From an uncultured Oscillospiraceae bacterium (GTDB lineage: Bacteria > Bacillota > Clostridia > Oscillospirales > Ruminococcaceae): a stretch of DNA of 64,000 nt. A program made the position numbers and the translations under genes. The notes under the pieces were generated by a model, which searched no databases, had not been told where the DNA came from, and saw only the letters and a program-made list of their open reading frames with translations. Location of the stretch: NCBI GenBank assembly GCA_910583935.1, contig CAJTZM010000010.1, positions 23,920 to 87,919 of the forward strand, in the 5' to 3' direction. Positions 34,228 to 43,484 of the stretch are shown here, one piece after another (positions within the stretch are counted from its first letter, which is position 1; each line of letters begins with the position of its first letter).

Positions 34228-34641
34228 TCAGCCGTTTTCCTGCGGGTGCAGCGCCAGATGCTCCTTTTCCAGCTCAGTCAACAGCGCGCCGAAGGGCCAA
34301 CCTTGGTTGTGGGGGGTCATAACCGCTTTCAGCTCAACCCGCAGCTTGAGCAGGTTCATTTTTTCCAACAGCTGGCGGACTCGCTTTTCCTCCAGCCCGC
34401 AGATGATCATGGCTTCCCGCTGAGGGAGAGGCTGATCCCAGGGAGATTCTGCCGGAGAAAAGCCGGGGATTCCGGCCAAATAACCAAGAGAATCGCCAAA
34501 GCCGCCGGCAGAAACTGTCTGGAAGGGGATGTTTTCCTTCTGACAGAAGGCGGCGACCGCATGACTTTGATCCATACCGCCGCCGGGATAGAAAAGAATT
34601 TTCGGTGCGGCCGATCTTTGAATATGCGCTTTCATTTTCAT
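34228..34641 (-). CDS. DUF3783 domain-containing protein
   Basis: A 137-residue small protein. The C-terminal half (MIICGLEEKRVRQLLEKMN and MTPHNQGWPFGALLTELEKE) matches the DUF3783 pattern. The N-terminal half has a Rossmann-like start, PKILFYPGGGMDQ. No function is known. The ATG overlaps the stop of the upstream PfkB kinase gene, so the two are coupled. A second ATG 6 bases later is better spaced from AAAGGA and could be the true start. Confidence 0.75.
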   Translation of the reverse strand: MKMKAHIQRSAAPKILFYPGGGMDQSHAVAAFCQKENIPFQTVSAGGFGDSLGYLAGIPGFSPAESPWDQPLPQREAMIICGLEEKRVRQLLEKMNLLKLRVELKAVMTPHNQGWPFGALLTELEKEHLALHPQENG

Positions 34642-35555
34642 CTTCCTTTGTCCTGTTTTTTTTGTGCTTCTATTGCAAGAATTTCTTCCTTTTTCGCCAG
34701 TCTTCCCTCAAAGGCAGTGGCGCTTCCGGCGGCAACAGCCAGCTTCAATGCGTCGGGCCAGCTCTGCCCTAAGGCCAATCCCGCTAAAAATCCGGCGGTG
34801 AGACTGTCCCCTGCGCCGGTGGCGCCCTTGCAGACGCCTTTGGGGGCCGCCAGATGGCAGAAGGCACCGGATTTGGTCAAAAGCGCCGCGCCGTCGGCGC
34901 CCAAGGAAAGCAATACGCTGTGCGCTCCCATGGCCTGGATACGCCGAACCGCTTCCTGGGCAAAATCCGGGCCGCTTTCCGCCAGACCCAGCAGACGGGC
35001 CGCTTCGGCCCGGTTGGGCTTGACCAGATCAGGCCGCCCCTTTAGACTGCGGCGCAGCAGCTCGCCGTCGGCGTCGACCACGGTAAAAACGCCCTGATGC
35101 CGCAGACGGTCTAGGATATCCCGGACAAAATCTGGCTTAATCCCTGGCGGCAGACTTCCCCCAAAGGAGAGAATGTCCCCTTCCTCCAGTGTTTCCAGCC
35201 GCTGGCAGAGCCGGCGCAGCTCCTGCGGGGAGACGGAAGGTCCAGGCGCGTTAATCTCGGTCTCTTCCCCGGCGCGCAGCTTTACATTGATCCGGGTTTC
35301 CCCTTGAATCTCGGTTAGCTCCTCTTTGATTCCCTGTTCCTGCAAAAGTCTTCGCAGCTGCTGTCCCGCGTATCCTCCGGCAAAGCCCAAGGCCCGGTTG
35401 GGAACCCCTAAGCGGGTGAGGATCACCGATTGATTGATCCCCTTGCCGCCAAAAACCAACCGGGCCGCTTCAGCCCGGTTGACCTGGCCCAAAAGGACCG
35501 GATGCCCCTCTAAAACATAATCCAGCGAAGGGTTTAGGGTAACGGTATAGATCAT
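34638..35555 (-). CDS. PfkB-family hexose-phosphate kinase, probable 1-phosphofructokinase
   Basis: A 305-residue ribokinase-fold kinase. The N terminus MIYTVTLNPSLDYVLEG is typical of FruK/LacC. The glycine motif FGGKGINQSVILTRLG and the anion-hole/catalytic-base motif GATGAGDSLTAGFLAG are present. It probably phosphorylates fructose 1-phosphate, or tagatose 6-phosphate as in LacC; no PTS or fruR gene sits beside it to decide. AAAGGAG precedes the ATG. It is followed by an overlapping DUF3783 gene. Confidence 0.88.
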   Translation of the reverse strand: MIYTVTLNPSLDYVLEGHPVLLGQVNRAEAARLVFGGKGINQSVILTRLGVPNRALGFAGGYAGQQLRRLLQEQGIKEELTEIQGETRINVKLRAGEETEINAPGPSVSPQELRRLCQRLETLEEGDILSFGGSLPPGIKPDFVRDILDRLRHQGVFTVVDADGELLRRSLKGRPDLVKPNRAEAARLLGLAESGPDFAQEAVRRIQAMGAHSVLLSLGADGAALLTKSGAFCHLAAPKGVCKGATGAGDSLTAGFLAGLALGQSWPDALKLAVAAGSATAFEGRLAKKEEILAIEAQKKQDKGR

Positions 35556-35649
35556 AAGCAGGACTCCTTTCCGGTTAAGAGCGGTTGGACGCAGGGACGG
35601 AAAAACCGTTTAAGGGAGGGGAAAGCACCCTTCGAATCCGCCGGACACA

Positions 35650-35690
35650 AAAAGGCGATCCCCGGCTTTTTGTTGGGTATCGCCTTTTGT
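35650..35690 (-). terminator. Terminator of the foldase gene
   Basis: AAAAGGCGAT (35650-35659) pairs with ATCGCCTTTT (35679-35688); the minus strand continues in T residues. Confidence 0.75.
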
Positions 35691-35740
35691 TTTGGGAGGA
35701 TTAGGAAATCCCGGTGTCGTCGCCGGCATTCCTTTTCTTG

Positions 35741-36802
35741 TTAGCCTAAGATTTTTTTGGCCCCATATCGTCTGACAGCCGCGTCGTTAAAGGTAATCTG
35801 GACCGATTCAGCCCACTGTGCCACCTGCTCCATAAATTCATCGTTTTTCACGGCGGAGAGGATGGATTCCCGGTTTTTCTGGAAATTTTCTTGATCCGCC
35901 ATGGGATCCAGCTTTTTGACCAGAATCAGTGCGTCGTCGGTGGTGACGACCTTGAGCTCGTCCGCCTTCATCTGTTTGACCGCCGTGACCATCGCCTCGG
36001 GGTAATAGGATTCAGTGGATGCGGAGATGATATTGTCAAAATAATCGTCCGCTCGGTCCGGAAGGTCTGCTTCCGCCGTACCCTGTTCTTTTAAGAGAGT
36101 CCGCTCCGTCTCTTTTAAAAGAGCGACAAAATCCTCGCCGTCCCGGGCACGGGTAATAGTCTGATCGACCAGATCCTTACGATTTTGCAGCTTCTCTCCC
36201 TCCAGATCCTTGGTGGAAACGGAGATATACTGGATATTCTGGTAGTTTTCTGCGTAGTAATCCTTCAAATCCTTGTCGCTGACCTCTTTTTCCCCGCCCT
36301 GGCCATAGATGGAGTTAAAGATCATGCGGGAACGGTAACGAGACTCGATCTGCAGGCGGACCGACTCTTTGGAAATGCCGTTTTTTTCGTAGGATTCCTT
36401 TCCCTCAGACCAGTAGCTTTCCAGCTCCTGGTCCATCAGCGCCTGATCCGCCTCGTCAAAGGAGAGTCCCAATTCATTAAACCGGTTTAGAATGGCAAAA
36501 TAGTTTTTCACACTTTCCTGGGTTTTGTCGCCAATCCAGTCGTTTAACGATTTGCCGTCTAACGAGTTTTTCCACAGGTTTTTCGGGTTGACAGATTCCG
36601 CGTTTTCGATGTACATCTGCTGCAGGACCGAGACAGCGGAGCTATAGTTGTTGGAGAGATTCAAAATATATACGCCGGCCGGAAGGGTTGTGTCTCCGGA
36701 TTTGGCGATCCAGGTCGTAGATTGGTTCAGTGTACAGCCGCCAAACGCCAAAAGGACCGCAAGGGCCGCTGCAAGCGCGAGGACGGATTTTAATCGTTTC
36801 AT
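35741..36802 (-). CDS. SurA/PrsA-like lipoprotein foldase
   Basis: A 353-residue exported lipoprotein. The signal peptide ends in a lipobox, LAFGGC, near residue 23, so the protein is anchored outside the membrane. The rest is helical and charged, with a SurA_N-like chaperone region and a C-terminal domain placed like the parvulin of PrsA (YISVSTKDLEGEKLQNRKDL), although the full parvulin motif is not evident. It may assist folding of exported proteins such as the large adhesin at 49497. The ATG at 36802 has AGGAG 8 bases upstream; an ATG 6 bases earlier is too close. Confidence 0.75.
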   Translation of the reverse strand: MKRLKSVLALAAALAVLLAFGGCTLNQSTTWIAKSGDTTLPAGVYILNLSNNYSSAVSVLQQMYIENAESVNPKNLWKNSLDGKSLNDWIGDKTQESVKNYFAILNRFNELGLSFDEADQALMDQELESYWSEGKESYEKNGISKESVRLQIESRYRSRMIFNSIYGQGGEKEVSDKDLKDYYAENYQNIQYISVSTKDLEGEKLQNRKDLVDQTITRARDGEDFVALLKETERTLLKEQGTAEADLPDRADDYFDNIISASTESYYPEAMVTAVKQMKADELKVVTTDDALILVKKLDPMADQENFQKNRESILSAVKNDEFMEQVAQWAESVQITFNDAAVRRYGAKKILG

Positions 36803-36878
36803 ATACATTTCTCCTAAACAATGTTTTCAAAAAGGCCTGTCCACCCTTTGGCAGGGGAACAAAACTACAGTATTTTTT

Positions 36879-36907
36879 ATTATACACAACGGTGGATCAA
36901 AAGTCCA
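36879..36907 (-). promoter_or_regulatory. Promoter of the foldase gene
   Basis: On the minus strand TGGACT (36907-36902) and TATAAT (36884-36879) are 17 bases apart. Confidence 0.6.
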
Positions 36908-36966
36908 GAAACATATAATGAATTTTTGCGCAGAGAAAAGAGAAAGCAGCTTCCGGCAAAAAACAG

Positions 36967-36995
36967 TTGAGAATCGGGCGGCAGAATGATAGTAT
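36967..36995 (+). promoter_or_regulatory. Promoter of the degenerate LytM gene
   Basis: TTGAGA (36967-36972) and TAGTAT (36990-36995) are 17 bases apart, shortly before the AAGGAGG and ATG at 37020. Confidence 0.5.
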
Positions 36996-37019
36996 AAAAG
37001 AAAAAGGAGGCGGACGGTT

Positions 37020-38576
37020 ATGACCCAAAGCGGAAAACTCATTGCGGTGACGGTGGTCCTATCGCTGCTGGCGATTGTATCCGGGCTGTTGTTTGGCCGG
37101 GAAAGGCTCCCGCTGTTGAAGGAGGATATGGACGTTTGGGTCAGCCGGCAGGATCAGAACATTCTGCACCGCCTTTCCGACCAGGAAAGGGAGCTGCTGG
37201 GTGAAATCCTTTCCCGGCAGAAAAAACAGGAGGATCAGGACCGGTACGAGGATTTTGTACTGGCGTTTGCGGCCTACCAAGACGGCCGAGAGGTGCTGCA
37301 GCCGTCCTTGTACCGGCTGACCGACGGGACCAATGAATTTGTGATGAAGTACCCTGACGGCGCTTGCTACGGTTTGGATACCCGCTGGGTGCTGCAGCTT
37401 TTGACCAGCGATACGCTGGACGACCTGTTTGAATATATTGAGGACGCGCCTACCATGACGGTGTCTCAGGGGAGCCAGAGCCTGACCTTACACTGTGTGG
37501 AAAACGGCTGGCAGTATAAAAAGATTGACAACAGCATCTTTATGGACGGCGTGTTGGTGAAGGACGACCAGACCCTGCTGGAGCCGGAGGATTACCAGGG
37601 ACTGTCCCTTTCCTTTTCCACCGAGCCGCAGTCGGTGCTGGTTCAGGTATCCCTGCCAGGGTATTCCGATCCGGTTTTCCAGGGCGGCGCCGGTCAGCTG
37701 GACCAGTTCGATCCCCCTGTCAGCGGCCGCTACGAGATGCGGGTGACGGCCCGGTGGGTTGAAACGGCCTTGCGCCGGTATTCGGGCGAATGCGTTTATG
37801 CGCTGGATCTGCAGGTGAAAAAGGCGGCGGAAATCCTGGTTCCCGTTCAGAGGACGACACAGGGCGGCCTTTTGGAAATTACCGTTTTAAACCCGCAGGA
37901 CCCGGCCAGTCTGACAGTCCGCTGCGACGCAGGGCGGACGGGCCCGTTTGTCAAGCGGGCGGAGGGAGTCTACAGCTGCCTTCTGGCGGCCCGTTACGCG
38001 GGCACATATACCCTTTCCGTGTCCGGCGAACAGGTCCAGGGGCAGCAGCAGATCCAAGTGGACACCGCGAGGATTGAAACGGTGGGGCTGCCTTTTCCGC
38101 TTCAAACGCCGGCGGAAGCACCGCAGCTGTCTTTGGAGGAAACGCAGGAGAGGTTTTTCACCGGCGCCAGCGGGAAATACTGGCGAGGCATTTTCCGCCG
38201 TCCCCTAAAGGAGGATCCTGTGCTGTACGGGCATCAGGCCTTTGAAGGCCAGCCCAGTCTACTGGACAGGACCGTCTGGTGGCAGGTCGAGGGCGAAAGG
38301 ACGGTTGCCGCTTCCAACACCGGCGTGGTGGTTTTTGTAGGCCGTCTGGACCAAGGAGGGCTGAGCGTCGCTGTTCACCATGGCATGGGACTGTATACCT
38401 GGTACTACGGCCTGTCCGAGGCACTGGTGGAGGAGGGCGCTGCCGTTTCCGCCGAGGATGCGCTGGGAGTAGTGCGGCAGGAGGAAGAGGCCGCTTGGTT
38501 TGGAACCCAGGCGGTGTTTTACGGCGTCCCCCTGGATCTTTCCCGGCTGTGGACCGAGGACCTGCTGGAAGGGTAA
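37020..38576 (+). CDS. Membrane-anchored extracellular protein with a degenerate LytM/M23-like domain
   Basis: A 518-residue protein with one N-terminal membrane anchor (about 6-25) and a large outside part. Its central section is beta-rich and Ig-like. The C-terminal 100 residues follow the LytM (M23) layout: ASNTGVVVFVGRLDQGGLSV, then VHHGMGLYTWYYGLSEALVE and GAAVSAEDALGVV. The active M23 pattern TLYAHLS is replaced by TWYYGLS, and a leading H-x3-D zinc pair is not seen, so it is probably non-catalytic and could act as an activator of murein hydrolysis, as EnvC-type proteins do. It diverges from the foldase gene. Confidence 0.65.
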   Translation: MTQSGKLIAVTVVLSLLAIVSGLLFGRERLPLLKEDMDVWVSRQDQNILHRLSDQERELLGEILSRQKKQEDQDRYEDFVLAFAAYQDGREVLQPSLYRLTDGTNEFVMKYPDGACYGLDTRWVLQLLTSDTLDDLFEYIEDAPTMTVSQGSQSLTLHCVENGWQYKKIDNSIFMDGVLVKDDQTLLEPEDYQGLSLSFSTEPQSVLVQVSLPGYSDPVFQGGAGQLDQFDPPVSGRYEMRVTARWVETALRRYSGECVYALDLQVKKAAEILVPVQRTTQGGLLEITVLNPQDPASLTVRCDAGRTGPFVKRAEGVYSCLLAARYAGTYTLSVSGEQVQGQQQIQVDTARIETVGLPFPLQTPAEAPQLSLEETQERFFTGASGKYWRGIFRRPLKEDPVLYGHQAFEGQPSLLDRTVWWQVEGERTVAASNTGVVVFVGRLDQGGLSVAVHHGMGLYTWYYGLSEALVEEGAAVSAEDALGVVRQEEEAAWFGTQAVFYGVPLDLSRLWTEDLLEG

Positions 38577-38616
38577 GCCCATCGCCCTCTCGGCGGAAAA
38601 GATCCCCCCAACAATA

Positions 38617-38649
38617 AAACCGGCAGGGCTTTTCACCTTGCCGGTTCTT
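38617..38649 (+). terminator. Terminator after the degenerate LytM gene
   Basis: AACCGGCA (38618-38625) pairs with TGCCGGTT (38639-38646), followed by a T-rich tail. It lies between convergent genes. Confidence 0.7.
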
Positions 38650-38677
38650 TGCGCGTTTGGCGGATTTGCCGCCCGGG

Positions 38678-39091
38678 TTAGCTCTTTTGTTTTTTGCCGG
38701 CGTCCATAATCCCGAGGATCATCGCCCCTGCTGCCGTGAAAACCGCTGACGTAAGGCCCCAGCTTATAGCCAGCAATGCGGCAGCGATCCCCGTCAGAGA
38801 CGGCAGAATCTGCACCGTGGCAAACAAGGCCCCCGAAAGGCCGAGCGGCGGCACGAGCGTCAGGAAAAAGAAGGCAGAAGCCTTCATCCCATACCGGGCA
38901 GAAAACCGTCTGTGCAAAAGCCAGATCGCCAGCGCCGCCCCTGCCGCGAACAGGACCGAAACAGCGAGAAGGATCCATTCGGGCATTCGTCCGGCGGCGA
39001 AGCCGATCCCGTACAGGTTTAATAAGGCAAGTCCAAGGCTCACCGCCAGACTGCCGGCCGGCAGCAAAAGGACAGCAATGGTTTTTTTCAT
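38678..39091 (-). CDS. Hypothetical four-span membrane protein
   Basis: A 137-residue very hydrophobic protein with four predicted spans (about residues 5-28, 38-60, 72-92 and 98-125) and a short basic tail KKQKS. It matches no family I recognise. AGGAGGG lies before the ATG. It stands alone between two terminators and converges on the LytM-like gene. Confidence 0.65.
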   Translation of the reverse strand: MKKTIAVLLLPAGSLAVSLGLALLNLYGIGFAAGRMPEWILLAVSVLFAAGAALAIWLLHRRFSARYGMKASAFFFLTLVPPLGLSGALFATVQILPSLTGIAAALLAISWGLTSAVFTAAGAMILGIMDAGKKQKS

Positions 39092-39190
39092 GAGAGAACC
39101 CTCCTTTTTCGAGGAAAAACCGGCTTTTTCCAGTATAACACGGACTCTATGGACCGGTCAATCCGCCGCGCCGATGGAAAAATTTTCAAA

Positions 39191-39229
39191 AAAAGGCCCC
39201 CGATCCCACAAAGGGAGCGGGGGCCTTTT
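39191..39229. terminator. Terminator of the PFOR gene
   Basis: AAAAGGCCCCCG pairs with CGGGGGCCTTTT, with an inner TCCC/GGGA stem. It sits just beyond the PFOR stop and is symmetrical, so it works on both strands. Confidence 0.85.
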
Positions 39230-39259
39230 CGCGTCTACAGGCCAATTTGGCCGGACAGA

Positions 39260-42200
39260 TTATTCTACGTCGTAGAGTTTGGACATTCTCAACAGGTGCT
39301 CGTACTTGGCCTTGGCGTTGGCTTCCGCCTTGTCGAACAGAACGTCCGCACGATCCGGGAAGGCGCGGGTCAGGCTGCTGTAGCGAACCTCGCCGCTGAT
39401 GAACTGTTTGTAATCCGCGGTGGGAGCCTTGGAATCCAGCTGGAAGGGATTCTTACCCTCGGCAGCCAGTCTCGGGTCGAACCGCAGGTTGTTCCAGTAA
39501 CCGGAGGCAACCGCGTTTTTGATCTCGGTCTGGGCCTGGCTCATGCCGGCGCGGATCCCGTGGTTGATACAAGGCGCGTAGGCGATGACGATGGACGGGC
39601 CATGGTAGCTCTCCGCCTCGGTAAAGGCCTTGATGCACTGGTTGTAGTCAGCGCCCATAGCCACCTGGGCCACATACACGTAGCCGTAGCTCATGGCAAT
39701 CGCCGCCAGATCCTTCTTCTTCACTTCCTTGCCGGCAGCCGCAAACTGGGCAACTGCGCCGGTGGGGGTGGATTTGGAGGACTGTCCGCCGGTATTGGAG
39801 TAGACCTCGGTGTCGAAGACCAGAATGTTGATATCTTCGCCGGAAGCGATCACGTGGTCTAAGCCGCCGAAGCCGATGTCATAGGCCCAGCCGTCACCAC
39901 CGAAGATCCAGACAGATTTCTTGTTGAGGAAATCCTTGTACTGGAGGATATCCTGGCAATAGGGACAATCGGGGGTAGACTCCAGCGCCTTGACGAGCTC
40001 TTCGGTCGCGGTTTTGTTGGCCGCGCCGTCGTTGGCGGTGGACAGGTATTTCTCGCAGGCGGCTCTCTTCTCGTCGGACTTGGTGATCTTGGCCAGCTCC
40101 TCGATTTTCTCAATGGCCGCTTTGCGCATATGATCCTGCGCCAAATACATGCCGTAACCGTACTCAGCGTTGTCCTCAAACAGGGAGTTGGCCCAAGCCG
40201 GACCCTTGCCCTCTTTGTTGACGGTATAGGGGGTAGACGGTGCGGAACCGCCCCAGATGGAGGAACAGCCGGTGGCGTTGGCGATATACATTCTGTCGCC
40301 GAACAGCTGGGTGACCAGCTTGGCGTAAGGGGTCTCGCCGCAGCCCGCACAGGCGCCGGAGAATTCCAGCAGCGGCTGCTTGAACTGGCTGCCCTTGACG
40401 GTGTTCTCTTTGAATTTCTCGGCCACTTCCGGTTTTGGGTCGATCTGCTGGCCGTAGGCGAAGACGTTCTGCTGCTCTCTTTGAGAATCCAGGCTCTGCA
40501 TTACCAGCGCTTTGGCGCCCTTCTTGCCGGGGCAGACGTTTGCGCAGGAGCCGCAGCCGGTACAGTCGAGCACCGAAACGGTCATGGCGAACTTCATGCC
40601 GGGCATACCGGTCATATCCACCGTCTTGGTACCGGCGGGAGCCTTGGCGGCCTCTTCCTCGGTCATGACAACCGGTCGGATAACCGCGTGGGGGCAGACA
40701 TAGGAGCAGAAGTTACACTGGATACAGTTTTCCGGATTCCAAACCGGTACGTCCACCGCGATGCCGCGTTTTTCATAAGCGGCCGAGCCCTGCGGGAAGG
40801 TGCCGTCCTCCGCGCCCTTAAAGGCGGATACCGGCAGCTCGTTGCCGTGCTGATGGGTGGAGGGGATCAGGATATTGTTGACAAAATCCACAACCTCTTT
40901 GCGCCCGCCCTCGGCTACCGGCAGCTTGTGCTCACCGGTGGCGTTTTTCCATGCGGCGGGAACCTCGATCTTGACCAAGCCGTCTGCGCCGCGGTCAATG
41001 GCGTCGTAGTTCATCTGGACAATCTTATCGCCCTTTTTGCCGTAGGAGGCTTTGGCAGCGGCTTTCATATAATCCGCAGCCTGGTCGGCGGGGATAATGT
41101 TGGCCAGCTTAAAGAAGGCGGACTGCAAAACAGTGTTGATTCTGCCGCCCAGGCCGATCTCGCGGCCGATTTTGATGCCGTCGATGGTGTAGAACTGAAT
41201 GTTGTGGTCGGCGATATATTTTTTGTCCTTATCTGGCAGCCGTTTTTCAATCTCGGCCATATCCCAGCCGCAGTTGAGCAGGAAGGTGCCGCCGTCCACC
41301 AGATCCTCGACCATGTCGTACTTGCCGACATAAGCCGGATTGTGGCAGGCCACAAAGTTTGCTTTGTTGATCAGGTAGGTGGATTTGATCGGATGGTCGC
41401 CGAACCGCAGATGCGAACAGGTCAGGCCGCCGGACTTTTTGGAGTCGTAGTCGAAGTAGGCCTGTACGTATTTGTCGGTGTGGTCGCCGATAATCTTAAT
41501 GGAGTTTTTGTTGGCGCCAACGGTACCGTCGGAGCCAAGCCCCCAGAACTTACAGGCAGTCGTGCCCTTGGCCTGGGTGTCGGGTGCTTCTTCTCTTTCC
41601 AGAGAAAGACCGGTCACATCGTCATGGATGGCAATGGTGAAGCGCTCCTTCGCGCCGGTTTCGGCGTTTTTGTAAACGGCGAAGATGTCGGCGGGAACGG
41701 TGTCCTTAGAGCCCAGTCCGTAGCGGCCGGAGTAAATCGGCAGCGCGCCGTAGGGGGTGCCTTTGAGTGCCATGACCACATCCAGGAACAAAGGCTCGCC
41801 GATGGAGCCGGGCTCCTTGGTTCTGTCCAGAACGGTCAGAGTCTTGGCGGAAGCCGGGATGGCCTTGAGAAGATGCTCTTTGGAGAAGGGCCGGTACAGG
41901 CGAACCTTGATTAAGCCGGCCTTGCCGCCGTGGGCATTCATATAGTCGATGGTCTCTTCGATGGTGTCGCAGACAGAGCCCATGGCGATGATGACATGCT
42001 CCGCGTCCGGTGCGCCGTAGTAGTTAAACAGCTTGTAGTCGGTGCCGATTTTGGCGTTGACCTTGTTCATATATTCCTCTACGATGGCGGGAACCGCGTC
42101 GTAGTAGGGGTTGCAGGCCTCGCGGGCCTGGAAGAAGATGTCGGGGTTCTGGGCGGTGCCGCGCAGGACCGGATGATTCGGGTTCAAAGCGCGGTTTTTA

Positions 42201-42808
42201 AAGGCCTTAACCGCATCCATATCCAACAGATCGCGCAGGTCCTCATCGTCCCAGATCTGGATCTTCTGGATCTCGTGCGAGGTGCGGAAGCCGTCGAAGA
42301 AATGCAAAAACGGCACCCGGCTTTTAATGGTGGACAGATGAGCCACCGCGCCTAAGTCCATGACCTCCTGCGGGTTCTGGGAGCAGAGCATCGCAAAGCC
42401 GGTTTGGCGGCAGGCGTAAACGTCCGAATGATCGCCATAGATGTTCAGCGCGTGGGAAGCTACGCAGCGGGCGGATACGTTGATCACGCAGGGCAGCAGC
42501 TCGCCGGCAATTTTATACATGTTGGGGATCATCAGCAAAAGGCCCTGAGAAGCGGTAAAGGTGGTAGTCAAGGCACCGCCCTGCAAAGAGCCGTGTACGG
42601 TACCGGCCGCGCCGGCCTCGGACTGCATCTCAACGACCTTTACCTGCTGGCCGAACAGGTTCTTTTTTCCATCGGCAGACCATTTGTCCGTCACCTCTGC
42701 CATTACGGAAGAAGGCGTGATGGGGTAAATCGCAGCAACGTCGGTAAAAGGGTACGAGGCGTACGCCGCAGCGTTGTTACCATCCATGGTCTTCATTTTT
42801 CTTGCCAT
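39260..42808 (-). CDS. nifJ: Pyruvate:ferredoxin (flavodoxin) oxidoreductase
   Basis: A 1182-residue single-chain PFOR that oxidises pyruvate to acetyl-CoA and CO2 and reduces ferredoxin, the central step of clostridial fermentation. N-terminal domain: YPFTDVAAIYPITPSSVMAE. The two ferredoxin-type clusters are CIQCNFCSYVCPHAVIRP and CTGCGSCANVCPGKKGAKAL. The proximal cluster and TPP site follow in the C-terminal part: FSGACAGCGETPYAKLV, then GGDGWAYDIGFGGLDHV and VYSNTGGQSSKSTPTG. Length and domain order are complete. GGGAGG precedes the ATG, and the gene has its own promoter and terminator. It indicates an anaerobe. Confidence 0.98.
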   Translation of the reverse strand: MARKMKTMDGNNAAAYASYPFTDVAAIYPITPSSVMAEVTDKWSADGKKNLFGQQVKVVEMQSEAGAAGTVHGSLQGGALTTTFTASQGLLLMIPNMYKIAGELLPCVINVSARCVASHALNIYGDHSDVYACRQTGFAMLCSQNPQEVMDLGAVAHLSTIKSRVPFLHFFDGFRTSHEIQKIQIWDDEDLRDLLDMDAVKAFKNRALNPNHPVLRGTAQNPDIFFQAREACNPYYDAVPAIVEEYMNKVNAKIGTDYKLFNYYGAPDAEHVIIAMGSVCDTIEETIDYMNAHGGKAGLIKVRLYRPFSKEHLLKAIPASAKTLTVLDRTKEPGSIGEPLFLDVVMALKGTPYGALPIYSGRYGLGSKDTVPADIFAVYKNAETGAKERFTIAIHDDVTGLSLEREEAPDTQAKGTTACKFWGLGSDGTVGANKNSIKIIGDHTDKYVQAYFDYDSKKSGGLTCSHLRFGDHPIKSTYLINKANFVACHNPAYVGKYDMVEDLVDGGTFLLNCGWDMAEIEKRLPDKDKKYIADHNIQFYTIDGIKIGREIGLGGRINTVLQSAFFKLANIIPADQAADYMKAAAKASYGKKGDKIVQMNYDAIDRGADGLVKIEVPAAWKNATGEHKLPVAEGGRKEVVDFVNNILIPSTHQHGNELPVSAFKGAEDGTFPQGSAAYEKRGIAVDVPVWNPENCIQCNFCSYVCPHAVIRPVVMTEEEAAKAPAGTKTVDMTGMPGMKFAMTVSVLDCTGCGSCANVCPGKKGAKALVMQSLDSQREQQNVFAYGQQIDPKPEVAEKFKENTVKGSQFKQPLLEFSGACAGCGETPYAKLVTQLFGDRMYIANATGCSSIWGGSAPSTPYTVNKEGKGPAWANSLFEDNAEYGYGMYLAQDHMRKAAIEKIEELAKITKSDEKRAACEKYLSTANDGAANKTATEELVKALESTPDCPYCQDILQYKDFLNKKSVWIFGGDGWAYDIGFGGLDHVIASGEDINILVFDTEVYSNTGGQSSKSTPTGAVAQFAAAGKEVKKKDLAAIAMSYGYVYVAQVAMGADYNQCIKAFTEAESYHGPSIVIAYAPCINHGIRAGMSQAQTEIKNAVASGYWNNLRFDPRLAAEGKNPFQLDSKAPTADYKQFISGEVRYSSLTRAFPDRADVLFDKAEANAKAKYEHLLRMSKLYDVE

Positions 42809-42910
42809 AGTGTTATTCCTCCCTTGAATTTCTGCATCTTAGCAGGAGCCGATTTGGGTTTGATCTGCTTGCAAACCAGATCAAACGCAAAAAAAGGCTT
42901 CACCTTATTA

Positions 42911-42939
42911 ATTCTATCACGTTCCCGGACCGGTGTAAA
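42911..42939 (-). promoter_or_regulatory. Promoter of nifJ
   Basis: On the minus strand TTTACA (42939-42934) and TAGAAT (42916-42911) are 17 bases apart, giving a leader of about 95 bases. Confidence 0.7.
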
Positions 42940-43026
42940 GAAAGAAAACCGGGAATTTGCGGTTTGTTTACAGTTTTACCTGTAACAAAGGCATTTTTTT
43001 GGCAAAATGCCCTTTTGCCAAAAATT

Positions 43027-43278
43027 TTAACCCTTGCGTCCTCTGGCCTGCCGGTCCATATCCTCAATGACGATATCGTAGATTTCCCCTAAAGAAGCGC
43101 AGTATTCCAGCACCTTCCAGGGCTCGTTGGTGTGGAAATGGATTTTTACGAGGTCCTCGTCCCCCACCGCCAGCAGGCAATCGCCTTTAAAATGCTCGGT
43201 GAAATAGTCGTTGATCGCGTCCTCGTCCAGGTTTTCCCCTTCGATTAAAAGCTGTGTGTCATACCGAAATTCGATCAT
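43027..43278 (-). CDS. Stand-alone FakA/DAK C-terminal-like domain
   Basis: An 83-residue protein that resembles only the C-terminal end of the fatty-acid kinase subunit FakA (YloV/DAK phosphatase domain). The key segment is DLVKIHFHTNEPWKVLEYCA, followed by LGEIYDIVIEDMDRQ. In FakA the conserved His in HVHTNEPGK belongs to the C-terminal FakB-interacting or catalytic domain. Here it is encoded alone, without the kinase domain. Similar short proteins are annotated in clostridial genomes, so it is not simply a truncation. No fakB lies nearby. Confidence 0.75.
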   Translation of the reverse strand: MIEFRYDTQLLIEGENLDEDAINDYFTEHFKGDCLLAVGDEDLVKIHFHTNEPWKVLEYCASLGEIYDIVIEDMDRQARGRKG

Positions 43279-43374
43279 ATGCGTGCGCTCCCCTTTTCTG
43301 CCGCCGGCTTTGACGGACGTTTTTTTCCATTTTACACCGGCCCTGCCTCTTTTTCAATCCTGCCGAAGGAATAT

Positions 43375-43403
43375 TTGACGGGCGGCAAAATCTATAGTAT
43401 ACT
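43375..43403 (+). promoter_or_regulatory. Promoter of the CNNM-family gene
   Basis: TTGACG (43375-43380) and TATACT (43398-43403) are 17 bases apart, about 80 bases before the start. Confidence 0.75.
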
Positions 43404-43484
43404 ACATGATAATTATCGGTATCGTACCAACCGCCGAAGGGCGGAAAGCCATCATTTTATCTGTTTGAGGAGGACAATGTAAAA

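Noticed and set aside
40130..41914. A 594-codon plus-strand open frame opposite nifJ
   Set aside because: It is entirely antisense to the intact, well-recognised PFOR gene and its translation has no family features; long shadow frames are expected opposite high-GC genes.
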